DNA of 64,000 nt from Symbiodinium natans. Taxonomy: Eukaryota > Sar > Dinophyceae > Suessiales > Symbiodiniaceae. Below are positions 34,001-45,259 of the stretch, piece by piece. A model generated the notes under the pieces. That model was not told the origin of the DNA. It saw only the letters and a list, made by a program, of their open reading frames with translations, and did not search any database. Position numbers and translations under genes: made by a program. Location of the stretch: the NCBI GenBank assembly GCA_905221605.1, contig CAJNDS010002299.1, positions 408,001 to 472,000 on the forward strand, in the 5' to 3' direction. Position 1 is the first letter of the stretch, and the number at the start of each line of letters is the position of its first letter.

Positions 34001-35787
34001 GCGAGGTGCGGGCGAACCCTGAATGCTTACAACACTACGTAGTCAAAGTTTCGACATCCTTAGGCACTTGAGACTTGAGGCAAGCATCTGTGCGAGCGGG
34101 ACATCAGGAAGAGGCTGCGCCAATCGCAGGAGCGCCTCCACTACACAAAAAATCACATCGATGGGGCGTTGAGCCTTCAACCTGCCCCTTTGTGCTTGAA
34201 TCATCTCTGATTGCTCTGGCGAGAGAAGCGAGAAACAGAAAAAGGTAGACCTTGACCTGATGCGAAGTCTGGCTAGGCCCTGCAAGCCCAGGACATGGAG
34301 GCTCACGGCCAATTACTCATCGCCAAGGCCGAGAATCGAGATCGTGAACCAGACTCTCCATGTTATACCCCGGGTGCACAACCTCAGGCTGAAAGTGTTG
34401 GAGTCGAAGGCCAGCCCCTCGCACCCCAAATAAAGCCACCCGAAAACAGGAGATGGTAGCGGAGCAGGCGTACTAGCCGATGTCTATCATGCAACCTAAG
34501 AAAAACATCGCACACTCAGCCGTTACTGCAGGTGCGGACCCTGTGCAAAGATGGCCTGACCGCCAGGAACTATGCGGCTTGGGATCGAAATACTGCACAT
34601 TTCCAAGCAACCAGTAGGTCAACTCCGATCTTGTTCCAGGAATTGTTCTGCCCGGACTTCATAGACCATACCTCACAAGACGAACCGTGCATCTGGCTCG
34701 AAAGGCGCAAGCTTCGGACGCTGCTTGTAGCATGTGAAGGCAAACCATTGTCAAACCTCCTCCGTCCTATTGAATGCTATTGCTGTCATTACTATGAAGA
34801 AACCAAAGGGAAGGGGGGGGGAGCTCAACACACTACAGCGCTGTGACGCACTGGAGAACAACGCATTGGTTTCGGCCCTGCTCACCTGCCGATCTCTTTT
34901 GTGCAGTGACAGACTCGGCTCTAACGAAGATGGCGTCACGATGCTGTCGCTGAAAGAAAGTGCGAATCTGAAACTATGCCTGCCATACCATCAAACAGAG
35001 ACAGTACCTGCTCGCCTGGACGTCCGACAACGGTGAGGTGGACGTGAAGAAACAATGTGCGGCAGTCAATACCCAGCGATCTCGAATCATGGTCCTGCGG
35101 CAGGGCGACACATGAATGCGTTGAGTCTGAAAACTACATGGACTTGCTGTCCAGGGACTGCAGACTATACGTTCTCACACCACAACGCAGGATGCCGGTC
35201 CCTCCGCAGAAGTGCGTGGGCGTGGAGCCCAACTGCAGGGACACGAGGTAAGGGTAGACGTCAGCAAATCGACCCCAGTCCACTTGCCCTGGCGTGTAGG
35301 TGCTGGAAATGGCAAACACAGCAAATGTGTCTCGATGCCGCGAACTTTAACCTTGCAAAAGGCAGTGCGCTTCCTGTCATTTTTCTAAGGTTCGACCGCT
35401 CATGGAAACATCTGCGCATCGCAGGTTTCAAACTTTCAGAGACTGGCACGGCTCTACGTAAGGCGGTGAATCCTGGGCCTCGTGGCTTCGGTCTTGTGTT
35501 CACTACTCTGAAGAAGCCTGTAAGCAAGGGAACGATGTGCCGCATTCGCAGCTTGTGGTGTAAGAGTTGCTGCCGAGCCACTGTCTGAGCCATCATAGCC
35601 TCAGGCACTTTTCCAACGATTCTTGTGGCGGTGTTTTTGGAAGGTCCTTTTTCAATCTCATCACTTGAACCCAAATCTTTTTCCTGAGGGGCAGGCTGTA
35701 TATCAGGCGCCTGTCATCCTCCAGGGCGGAACAGGTCAGGAGCCCTGCTAGTAGCAGGGGCAAAGGCCAAGGTCCATAAGACAACAT
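31069..35787 (-). CDS. Secreted trypsin-like serine protease with ShKT-type tail, copy B (multi-exon)
   Basis: Resolved exons in transcript order: 35684-35787 (ATG, hydrophobic signal peptide with PLPLLLAGLLTCSA), 35201-35302 (ADVYPYLVSL..FCGG), 35008-35094 (WVLTAAHC, catalytic His), one ending at 34672, ~34335-34382 (VVHPGYN..VHD, catalytic Asp), ~32965-33042 (LLAGWGS), 32554-32622, 32394-32443, 32156-32209 (GAGCGDSGGPLF, catalytic Ser), 31901-31980 (VGVVSYT..RDVF), 31702-31781 (TYLDWINGVL), 31564-31623 (GCDDAEYVD, ShKT opening half) and 31069-31122 (KCKASCMRCPVCE, closing half). Introns 1 and 2 keep frame only with GA donors; later ones use GC or GT. The order matches chymotrypsin-fold proteases; ShKT is a small Cys-rich domain. 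Secretion and digestion or processing of extracellular protein are inferred. The 3' end is unresolved. The classical IVGG activation site is not evident. Confidence 0.72.
31397..31412 (+). repeat. Poly-G run
   Basis: About 15 consecutive G on the plus strand, inside an intron of protease copy B. It is C-rich on the transcribed strand. Confidence 0.8.
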
Positions 35788-36612
35788 TGCGCGTCTCCGG
35801 GCCGGAGGAAGCTCAGCTACGAGCTTCAGGACTACTATGCTGCTGCAATTCACAGAAAGCTTCTGCGGATGCTTGAGGTCCTGATCATATGACTCTTCCG
35901 TGTTTTCTGCTGTATTTGGCTCCTTTCACTCGAGCAGTGGGCCAATGACGACCGCAGCATTGGCACGGCGACTGTTCGGATTGAAAAGCAAAAGTCTGAA
36001 AGTGAAGTCAAGTTCTTTTCAGGTGCTGGATATATCTCGACAGGACGCGCATGCAGCGGTCAACCACTGCCAGGCTTGCAGCGGAGTCTGAATAACGATC
36101 GTGAAAAATACAGTACTGCATAGTACTGCCAAGCCTCCAAACTACTGTACTCCTGTTCTTTCGAGCTTTCCATCACTGTTCTGTCCTTCCACATTTCGCC
36201 TTACGCAGACGAAGTAGGGCTAAGCATGGCCATCTGGCCCAACCTACGTTGCCAGTGCTGCCATGCTGCAGTAGAGCAGCAACGCAAGAAAGCACAACTC
36301 GTGACTTTCCACTTGCTGAGCAAGTTGGAGCAAGTGTCGTCGAGTTTCTGGCTTTGTCATTAGCTTCCGCAAGCTCACTAGAAGCCGGATGTACATCTAT
36401 TGTTCCGCATAGTCAATAGACTATGCGGGTACAAGCATTTCGCGGCAACTGCTTGCCAGTATTTTAAATACATGCGGCCAGCACAATAAAGGACATTATC
36501 AGTGATGTGGCGCCACTCGCGCTGATACCTGGGCGGCCATGCAGTTTCACAAAAAACAGCCAGCCCTTTGAAACGAATGTGCAGACTTCTACCAAAGTTC
36601 CTCGAACCTAGT

Positions 36613-36713
36613 TGGGGGTTTGCGAAAATAAGGGACCCCTAATATAGACCCCCAAGTAGTAGGATTCCCTTTTCAGAAGGACCCCAATAAGTTACCCCTA
36701 ATTTCGGAAACCC
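36613..36713. repeat. Short inverted-repeat element, copy 3
   Basis: Ends GGGTTTGCGAAAATAAGGG and, inverted, GGGTTTCCGAAATTAGGGG. The ~100-bp interior has GACCCCTAATATAGACCCCC. It is the clearest copy for defining the family termini. It lies between the two protease genes. Confidence 0.55.
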
Positions 36714-37911
36714 ACAGTTGAGTACGACAGATTTGATTTGCAGGATTGGGGACCGATCTCCGTGGCAAGTCCGAAGAAGACTTCGCTTGTTAAGGGTTGT
36801 TGCACTACACAGAGAGCCGATGCCCCGTACTTAATGACTCTAAGAACTATAGGATTCGGATCGATATTCTATCAACACCTAGCGATGTTGGGCTCGCTGG
36901 GTACTCTCATGGTCATGACTCTGCCAAGGCAAGCAGCTCGCAGAGAGACCGTCTCCCACGGTGGTGCTGGTGGTGGGAATCATCCTGGAATTAAACTGCA
37001 TGATAAAAGAAGGACCAATGATTTAAACTACTGGCATAGCACAGCATACATAGAGACATACCAGTAGACCACACCTGAGTAGACCACAGTCCACTGAATC
37101 GCAAGGTCCGACCCTGCAAGATCACATCTCAAGCATTGCGCATCCATGACTGCGGCCACGCTTCGTGCAGGTGCCGCAGCTGAGAGGACCTTCAGGTGCT
37201 GCACAAGGCGCCACAGTGTGAAGATGTGAAGGAAACGAAATCGTGTAGCCAATTGAAATCATCTGCCTGTATCATCGCCAAAACGCCTGCTGCCGACAAT
37301 CCCTCTCAGCGCCAAGGAGCACATGTGCAACACCAGGTCTCGATCGGCCTGAGTATAGCCTGAGTGGGACATGACGCGATGTCATAGCTTGGGAACCGCA
37401 GGAACTTCATAGGCAAGAGAATACGTTCGCAACGTCAAGTACTGAGGTCCCGCTGCTCTGATTTGAGGCGAGCTGCTGAAATCTTCCTGGGCAGTGGGGT
37501 GCATGAAATGCGGGTCCATCCAAGCGGTGTTTGAGGGGGGGGGGGGGAGGTGGGGGTATGTGGCGGTGGGGTAGGGTGGGGGGGGAAATGGACGTTCGTG
37601 GCACAGAACCCGAAATCTGAAAAACTGAAACTTCCAAATTTTCTCTGCTTTGCACCTAATAACCTCATAGAGGTCATGTGTTCCTACAACTTCAAAGGTA
37701 AGTGTCCTGCCACATGTGTCCCGATGGCGTAACACGAACAGCAAATATCATCACAGCTTCTCTCAAAAATGCGTGGCAAATATTCTTGCACATGTGACTC
37801 TTCGGCGAGGCCGGCAAAACAAACACGCTGATAAAGTAGGAAATGCAAGCTCAGAAATGAAGCCAGTAGCATAGTATGTCTATGTGAGCACAAGTTGAAT
37901 ATCCTGAAGGC

Positions 37912-37987
37912 GGGGGGGGGGGGGGGGGGGGGGCCCTCAAGGCCAAGGCAAAGGGTGGGACCCCCCCCCCACCTCGCCCCCCCCCCA
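37912..37987. repeat. Long poly-G tract facing poly-C tract
   Basis: About 22 consecutive G, then ~36 bp of mixed sequence, then C runs of about 10 and more. The two tracts can pair as a GC hairpin, or each strand can form a quadruplex or i-motif. A shorter G run lies at 37537-37548. Confidence 0.8.
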
Positions 37988-38660
37988 CCATAGGCCACAC
38001 CACGTGCAAAGCATCTGCTGTGACAGCCTACGAGACTCCTGCCTGCGCTGGCGTTGTGCAGAAAGGACGGCATGCCCCGCAAGACTTTTGATGAAACTGT
38101 GAGGAAAAGAGTCATTGCTGGTGCTGCCAACCCCTTGTTCTGACCGCCTGCCTGTGCAAAAGCCCACGGCACCAGTGCATCTCAAGTTCGACAACCTGTC
38201 CCCAATGACCATGCCACTACCTAAGAAAATACTGCACCTGCCATGTAAAATGCCATCATTAGCCCCTTTAAGCCTTCAACTCTTTATGGCCCCTTATCGA
38301 TGCCAAAGGCAACTGAGATTAATGCTATGTGATATTTGTACTTCCAAACACGGTCTAGTAATCTTCGTGAACGACAATAACGATTCACGGGTTGTGCTCA
38401 TTTTGCTAAAGCTTTGGCAGCTTTGGTAACCTTCCATCTCTGTTCGCAGTCTCGGTCGCGGGAGAGGTGGACGTGTTGAGGGGGGGCAGGGGTGGCATTC
38501 ACAGCCATGACCTTGCTTTTTCAAGCATTTTGGCCCAAACAGTTGGGTCCTTTCAGAGCACGGGTCGTGTAGCCTTGTTGCGCGACGCAACTAGGACAGA
38601 GCTGCCTGCAAGATTCAGAGGTGTCAGGCAAGGTTTGTATTAGGGGGAGGTTTAACTACT

Positions 38661-41600
38661 TCAATGGCTGCAATCTGCCATGCAGGCTGCAGACTTCCAA
38701 CGGGGCCAAGCATCCACGGCCCGGGAGCAGTCGTAGTTTTTCCTGAAGTCTGTGGCATGGGCATTTAGAAACCACAACACGTCAGGGACTTGAGAAATTA
38801 AGGGGTCGTGTTTGAGCGTGTGGTTAGATGGAAGCACAACGTAGCCAAAGTCCACGCAATGCTATACCGGGCCGAGGTGCCATTGAGGGCATGTGTGGCC
38901 TCACCAAGCAAAAAGTATGTGCAGGACGGAGAACACGGAACGTGCCTACTGTAACAGGCTGCAATGCACTTAGATTACTTTAGCAACTTTAGTAAGGTGG
39001 CACCGTATGGGTGGCCACAAGTCCGATCGTTGGCAACTGTGGCCTCAAAGCAGCTCCCGGCTTAAGACGGCCTACGCTGATACCAGAAACCTTTCCCATG
39101 TGCTGCGTTTCTAGATACCTGAAGGGTATGCACGCAGGGCCAACATCGGGGGGCTGACATCCAAGCCACTTTTTACGTCTTTGAAGTATGCAGAGTCGGA
39201 GCAATCCGTACCTTGCGTGACATCCGTGACATTCGCTGCTGTAAGCCCTACCCTGCTGCAGTTCATGCGCATACTGCTAGGGCCGCTAGGGCCGCTAGGG
39301 CATGGCAAATGGAGAGCCTGAGGCTTGGTGCCCTATTTGTCCGGTTGCCACACTGCCTGTGACTGACGCTACCTGTCTGTCTTCTATTGATGTTTCCCCT
39401 CAAGCTGATCCGCCCCCAGCATCTCCGTAAACATTTAAACTTTAGTAAACATTGCAGCCAAGCCTCCGGAAGTGCAGGTTCCGCAAGTAAAGGGACAGTT
39501 TTGGAGCACTTCAGCCGACTCAGGGTCACCTGAGCATGGGAGCTTGCAGGAGGCTGCGGGGCCTTTTGCACCTAAAATTCCCTGCAAACCATGGTTGCAG
39601 CACAGACGCTGGAGCAGTCCACTCCTCCCATCATAAACAGAAACACAGGTGAAGGAGAATACTGCAAGCAACAGTTATGCGGTTAACACGTCCACGCACA
39701 CGCCCGCCTACACAAAAAACGCACCCACGCCAACACCCACGCCCCCACACACCCGCACCATGCATGCAACCTTGGGGCCGATGTCTTCCCTACAGCATTT
39801 GCAAGGAACGGCCGTGCCTTGAAATTGGTCACACGCCTTTCCTGCAACGCGAAGCTGCAAATCAAACTCACCCATGCCAGTGTTGTGCATTCTGGAAACT
39901 TGGTTGAACCATGGTGAACCGTCCGCGCAGTGTGAGTTGTCAAGCGCCAGCTTCCGGCAGCGCTACAGGCAGATCAACTGGGTCACCCGGCCTGATTGGC
40001 TTTGAAACCCAACCGTGTCACAGCAGCTGCTGTCTGTCGCCTGGCAGCAGCGATTCGCAGCACATATTGCAACAACATCCCCCCAAGAGATCCAAAAAGT
40101 AAACCAGAAGCCATGGCCCTGCAATACGAGGTTCCCGACATTAGGGGGTACCTATTGGGGGGTCCATATTCACGATCCCTTATTTTCGTAGATTCACATA
40201 TTGCATTGCTGTGCCATGCGTTGCTCAGCCTGCAAAGAAGCTGGCCTCGCAAACAGGGCATTGTTTGCAGCTCGACCGGCATTTGCTCGTCAGGTCAGCC
40301 TTACCAGCGCACCAGGAACCAGTTGCAAACTTGACCCACATTCAGATGATGAGATTATATAAGCTACTGGATGGGCGTGCCGATGTTGGATCAACGTTGG
40401 GACATGTCTTGAGCAAAGCATCGACTAACGTTCCGAACCCTGACAATGCGATCTCCAATGTCCACGCCATGATTCTGTTTCCGCATCGGTGAAGCCTGTG
40501 GACGATGCATCACAATCCTCGGCTTCAGTTGTCAAAACACTAACAGAGAGTTTTAGGGACCCTGAACTCTCGCGACCCTAAGCCAGCCCGAGGGCACAGA
40601 TTGCAGCTGCGGTGCTTTGGAAGCATAGCTCCTGCTGGGAGAGCTCCGCAACCCAAATGGGCAGATGATAGGGGCTCATCACTAGTTTGAACTGGCACGT
40701 GTCTCCTCCCAACCCCTTTGCGGCGAACACTTGAAAGCAGCCAGCAAGGTAACGTGCAAACCGGTACGAAGATAAGAAGACCAGGCAAGTAGACTAGATT
40801 TCAAATTTGTGGAGGTCGTGCAGTCGCTGGTTCATGCAGAGCATTTGCCATCTCTTGTGGTCATGCAGGCAAGAGCCTGTGCCCCAATGCCACAGTTCTC
40901 CCTCAAAATCCGGTGTAGTGTTTTGCATGGCTATTGGCAGCCGTCTTTGATGGGAGCTATGTTTTTGTTCGGCTTGTTCCGCGTTCTCTCAGGCATCTGT
41001 CCCTGCCAGCATGCTGATTGTTTTCCCGCCCGTCAATGTGTACTTTAGCTGCAGATAGTACTAAGTCGTGATACTGACAAGAAAAACATTGATAACAACA
41101 AGGATTAGAGCATTGAGCGGAAGAAGCATGGGGCGCGATGTTTGCAGAATCCGCCCTCCACCACCATATCCAGGCCTAGAAGACCGCCTGCGCCTACTCA
41201 CGCAGCTCAGCATGAAGCCTTGCTTCCCCAAAAAGCTTCAAGGACCCCTGCTGGCCCGTATAGGTCCACCTGAAACACCAAGGGGAACGGGAAGCTTCCG
41301 GACATCAGACATGACCGCACCGGGGCAACGATGGCTCGAGGTTGTCAACCACAGCCACGCAAACACAATCATCTGTTGGAATAATAAAGAATAATCAAGG
41401 AATGTAAACTGTCAAGAAGATGCATTTCCAGAAGTGCTCCTTCGCTCCAGTTCAAATCAGAGTCAGACGCACTAGCAAAGGAATTCGCCATGTCATGTAG
41501 CTGCAGCGAGGTTTCGTACAGTCGTACGGTTTGCAAGCTTTTTCAAGTCGGGTCCCGCATTCTTGACCATACGGATCGTTGTACTCCGGATCGTCGCAGC

Positions 41601-44600
41601 CTGGGTGGCTTTCCAGGATCCGGGCAGGGTCGGCTGGCGCAGACAGTTCTACATGCTTGAGTCTCGTCATTTTGTCGATAGCCAAGTGGCACGAGCCCTG
41701 ACAGAGCGGGGGGACGAGCATGTGACTGCTGGGCGGCGAAGCCAGGATGCCGTTGATCCAACCCAGGTACGTGAACCTTAGCATCACCAGTTCAGGCAAG
41801 ACCGTGCCGTCTCGGCACATGTGGACTTATGCCTCTTAGGATTCCCATGCTTGCCCCCATGCTGCGGCCCTCTATCAAATAGCTACACGAATTACATGCT
41901 CATGGGCAGCCAAAGGGCACTCTGGCAAAGATGTCGCGCCCCTGGTATGTGTAGGACACCAGACCCACCTGAATCATTCCGTTGGTGCCATCCTAAGCTG
42001 AGCGTGCTGCGAAGGACCAAGAAGTTGTCAATGGTGCAAGACCCGCCCATTTCTGCCTTCATATTGCCAGTACAAGCATCGCTAACAAACAAGGGCCCGC
42101 CGCTATCGCCACAGCCAGCTCCGGATAAGTCCTGGGCAGCATGAAGCTCGGCATAAGTGGCTGCCATTGGCACTAAGAAACAGTAGAACTTGAAGTGACG
42201 TCAGCTGAATGATTTCAATCTCTTCCTGAATCTTGTTGGGGCTTTCCGCGTCAAGCACTCTGCCAAACAAAGTTCTGCTTCGCAAAAGGATGAAGCCACA
42301 TCCCAACGCAAAAAGATGAGGCCGCATCCCAACATCGTCCGTTCTGATGAATGCTGTGGAGGAACTGTGCCAGATGCATTTATGTGCTCATTGCAGATGC
42401 GCTCGGTCCCGTTGAAAAACCTGGGAAAAGAATGCACCACCAAACGCCGCGCAGCATGAAACTCCTCATCAACACAAGCAGCATCCGTCCAAACAGGCAA
42501 TAACAGGCATACATGAAACGGAAGCCTGTATCACACCAACGACCGCTATCCCGTACTCCTGCCATCGGATCCAAGATGCTGGTTGCTCGCTATGCAAGGG
42601 TTGCTCCCCACAATCTGTGCAGGGCCTTCCTTCAAGATGAACTCGTACCTCTGGCTGATCCAGCAGGAATGCGCAAGTTGCGGCCTCTCTCTGCCTTGTG
42701 GACACCATGTCTAGACTCACCCGCTGGTTGAGAGCCAAGTCTCCTTGTGCACGCAGCATCAAGGCTCCCCCATCCGGCGATTGTTGCCTCGGGCACTTAT
42801 CCCTGCAGCTGCAACAAAAGAGCACCGAGTTCGGGTTCACCACTGACCCTAAACGTCCTACACCCCAAACCCTGAAGTGCGGGGACTGCAACCGTCTGCT
42901 TGTGAAACTTTGCATGGCAAGAGCTTCGGCGCCTATCTAGAGGGGATCGACAGCCCAGTTGCGTCCTTCCCGTCGTGCCGTGCGCTGGAGCTCTCTAGCC
43001 TGGGCAAAGTGGACCTCCTAGAAAGAGCCACCATCAATGCTGCCAGAGACATGCATACAGCTTACGTGGTTGAGCTTGGACCCTCATGCCCGAAATGTCC
43101 CACAAGCTTGCAACATTTTTTGTGACATGCCCGGAGAGCAGATGCTGCAACCCCACATCCGTGTTGGAGGGGGCGTTGGGGATTTTGTAGCGTACGCCTG
43201 AGCTGAACAACAGGATCCTCGGCCTCAGCCTCATCCACTCCTGATCCCCCACAACGACTCCCCATGTCTGGATGCGGCGCGTGGGCCCGCAGCCCAAGAA
43301 ACGCGACAAGCGAGGCGCCGGGGGCGGACGCCGACAGGCGGACCAACGCCTGTGCGGCGCACACCCCACCAACGAGCCATCACCCTTGCCACCACCATTG
43401 CCCCCGGAACTTGCATTTCGTCCTTGTTGTGGACCTGTAGCTAACATAATCTGTTCCATTCAGAACTCCTCCTGCGGGAGACATGCCATGCGTCGCGGCT
43501 AGTGTTCAAAAACTCGGTTGACTGCTATGCCGCCCTTTCTCAGGCATGCTGCGACATCGTGATCCAAAGTCACCTGGTGGTACTCAGGGTGCACGACCTC
43601 AGACACGCAGATGCCAAGTTGAGCTGCCTTCTGCCAGCGCTTGAGATGCTCAAAGACAGCATTTAACTCGCTGCCCCAACCCCAACCATAAGATTGCAGT
43701 CAAGGGCTCAATCAAGTCCACCGAGGCCTTGTTCCAGGAATTCTCGGTCGCGTTTGCCAGCGACCATACCTGCCCACAATGTCTGCCACGATCTGGGCAC
43801 TCGGCTCATTGGACACCCAGGAGTCATGATGACACAACACTATAAGGCAGAAGCGGATGCAACCGCGCCAAGTACCAAACCGCCTGATGTCTGACTCTCC
43901 TGTGCTTGTTTCACGGCCCGCCTGGAACTTTGAGACTTGCGAAGATGCCGTGTAGAAGCAGTGTGCGGCGCTCAGTACCCAGTTGTGGCGAATCAAAGTC
44001 CTTCCCCAAGCCGGCGTTTCAGAATGCATCCATCGCAGATATGTGTCAGACATCATCTCTAGGCATCCTGTTTAAACCCCAAAGCTCACGGTCCCTCCAC
44101 ACTGGTGATTACCATTGTACTGGATCGACACAAGGTAAGGAAAAACGTCGGCGAAGCGGGACCAGGGTACTTGGCCTCGGCGAAAAGGAGCTCTAACAAA
44201 CCAGCAGGGTATCCTGTGGAAGCCTTTCAGGAAAATAGGCACCACCACCGCAGGGATGCACAACGAGTCTCCGAGCTCCACTTACGTCTACCGCAAACAC
44301 TTCAAAGGCGAACACAGGACAAACCCTTCATGGTGCTTAGGGTTCAGGATTGAGCTCTCTGCCTCTCTGGCTTGCACACTGCCCCCCACTGCCTGAATCC
44401 CCCCATTTCTCAGGAGGATCATCATACAGCGAACTACTGTAAGCCCAGAGCCTCTGCACATCTGCTTGCCGTCTAAACAACTTATGCCGTCTTAAATCCG
44501 CGCAGCTTTTCGAGCCAGTCTTCACGACGCCGAGACAGGGGCCAAGCTTCAAGTTAGTATCCAAGAGATAGAACGCATCTACCTAACGGACCTAAGGGAC

Positions 44601-44889
44601 CGGATGTGGGATGATATAGGGTTGTATTCTCGACCAGCATGTGAAGAATCTCTGGCTCTCGGCACAAACATGCCAGGCGGCCGTCTGAGTTGTCGTAACC
44701 TAGAAGAAAGCAGCTGATGTGGATTGGTCATGATTGGTCTGGCTTGCCGAAATCTGATGTGTGTTCATTGGTTCCCACTCAGAGCTCAGGTCTGGGAGTC
44801 AGGCTGTAGATCAAGCGTCTGTCAAGGACGTCCGACGCGCTGCACGCCAGCAGTGCCGGCCACACCAGGGACAAGGGTCGGGACAACAT
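38661..44889 (-). CDS. Secreted trypsin-like serine protease with multiple ShKT-type exons, copy A (multi-exon)
   Basis: Paralogue of the 31-36 kb gene. Resolved exons: 44793-44889 (ATG, signal peptide ending LLACSA, then DRRLIYSL), 44094-44190 (ADVFPYLVSI..QCGG), ~43918-44000 (WVLSAAHC, His), 43770-43839 (SNEPSAQIVADIVG), 43549-43597 (VVHPEYHQ..DHDVA, Asp), 42721-42787 (IAGWGS), 42580-42648, 42371-42420 (RICNEHINAS), 42078-42131 (GAGCGDSGGPLF, Ser), 41910-41992 (VGLVSYT..RDIF), 41697-41776 (TYLGWINGIL), 41539-41600 (GCDDPEYND) and 40246-40299 (KCRSSCKQCPVCE). Further Cys-rich exons follow: 39464-39529 (NCPFTCGTC), 39167-39211 (DCSDSAYFKD) and ~38661-38742 (NYDCSRAVDAW, ending TGA). The catalytic triad is complete. 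GA and GC donors occur as in copy B. Joining of the last three exons, and thus the 3' end, is less sure because phases do not all fit without an unseen exon. Secretion is inferred from the signal peptide. Confidence 0.7.
39274..39302. repeat. Short GGGCCGCTAG triplication
   Basis: Three nearly adjacent copies of the 9-bp GGGCCGCTA unit within an intron of protease copy A. It produces a PSGPSGPS frame that is not coding. Confidence 0.6.
40130..40194. repeat. Short inverted-repeat element, copy 4, intronic
   Basis: Left GTTCCCGACATTAGGGGGTA and right GATCCCTTATTTTCGTAGA (inverted TCTACGAAAATAAGGGATC) resemble the termini of the copy at 36613. At ~65 bp it is internally shorter. It sits in an intron of protease copy A, between the exons at 40246-40299 and 39464-39529. 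Confidence 0.45.
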
Positions 44890-45259
44890 CGTGTTGGGGC
44901 GCCCACTTTGGGCAGCAGCCCACTTTGGGAAGCAACCCTCTAGGCCAAGACCAGCTTGAGCATCAAACTGAGCACGACCACATGCAGCTCATGCAGCACA
45001 TTGGGACACATGCCATGCCGCAGCGGAACCGACATGAACCGACGCGACCCGACAATGCATCTGGAGTTGGCAGCTGCTCGTGAGCCCTCGATCCCGAAGC
45101 TGCAAGCAGACAAGAGTGTTCCCTTAAAGCAAACATTCCAGAAAACACCTAATCTCCTTGACGAAAGATCTTGGTGCATGACCCGGCCTGCGGTATCAAG
45201 CAGACGCCGCCGAGCCGTGAGAGCACAGAAATTAAAAGCTTCAAGGGTCCCGAGTCTCA

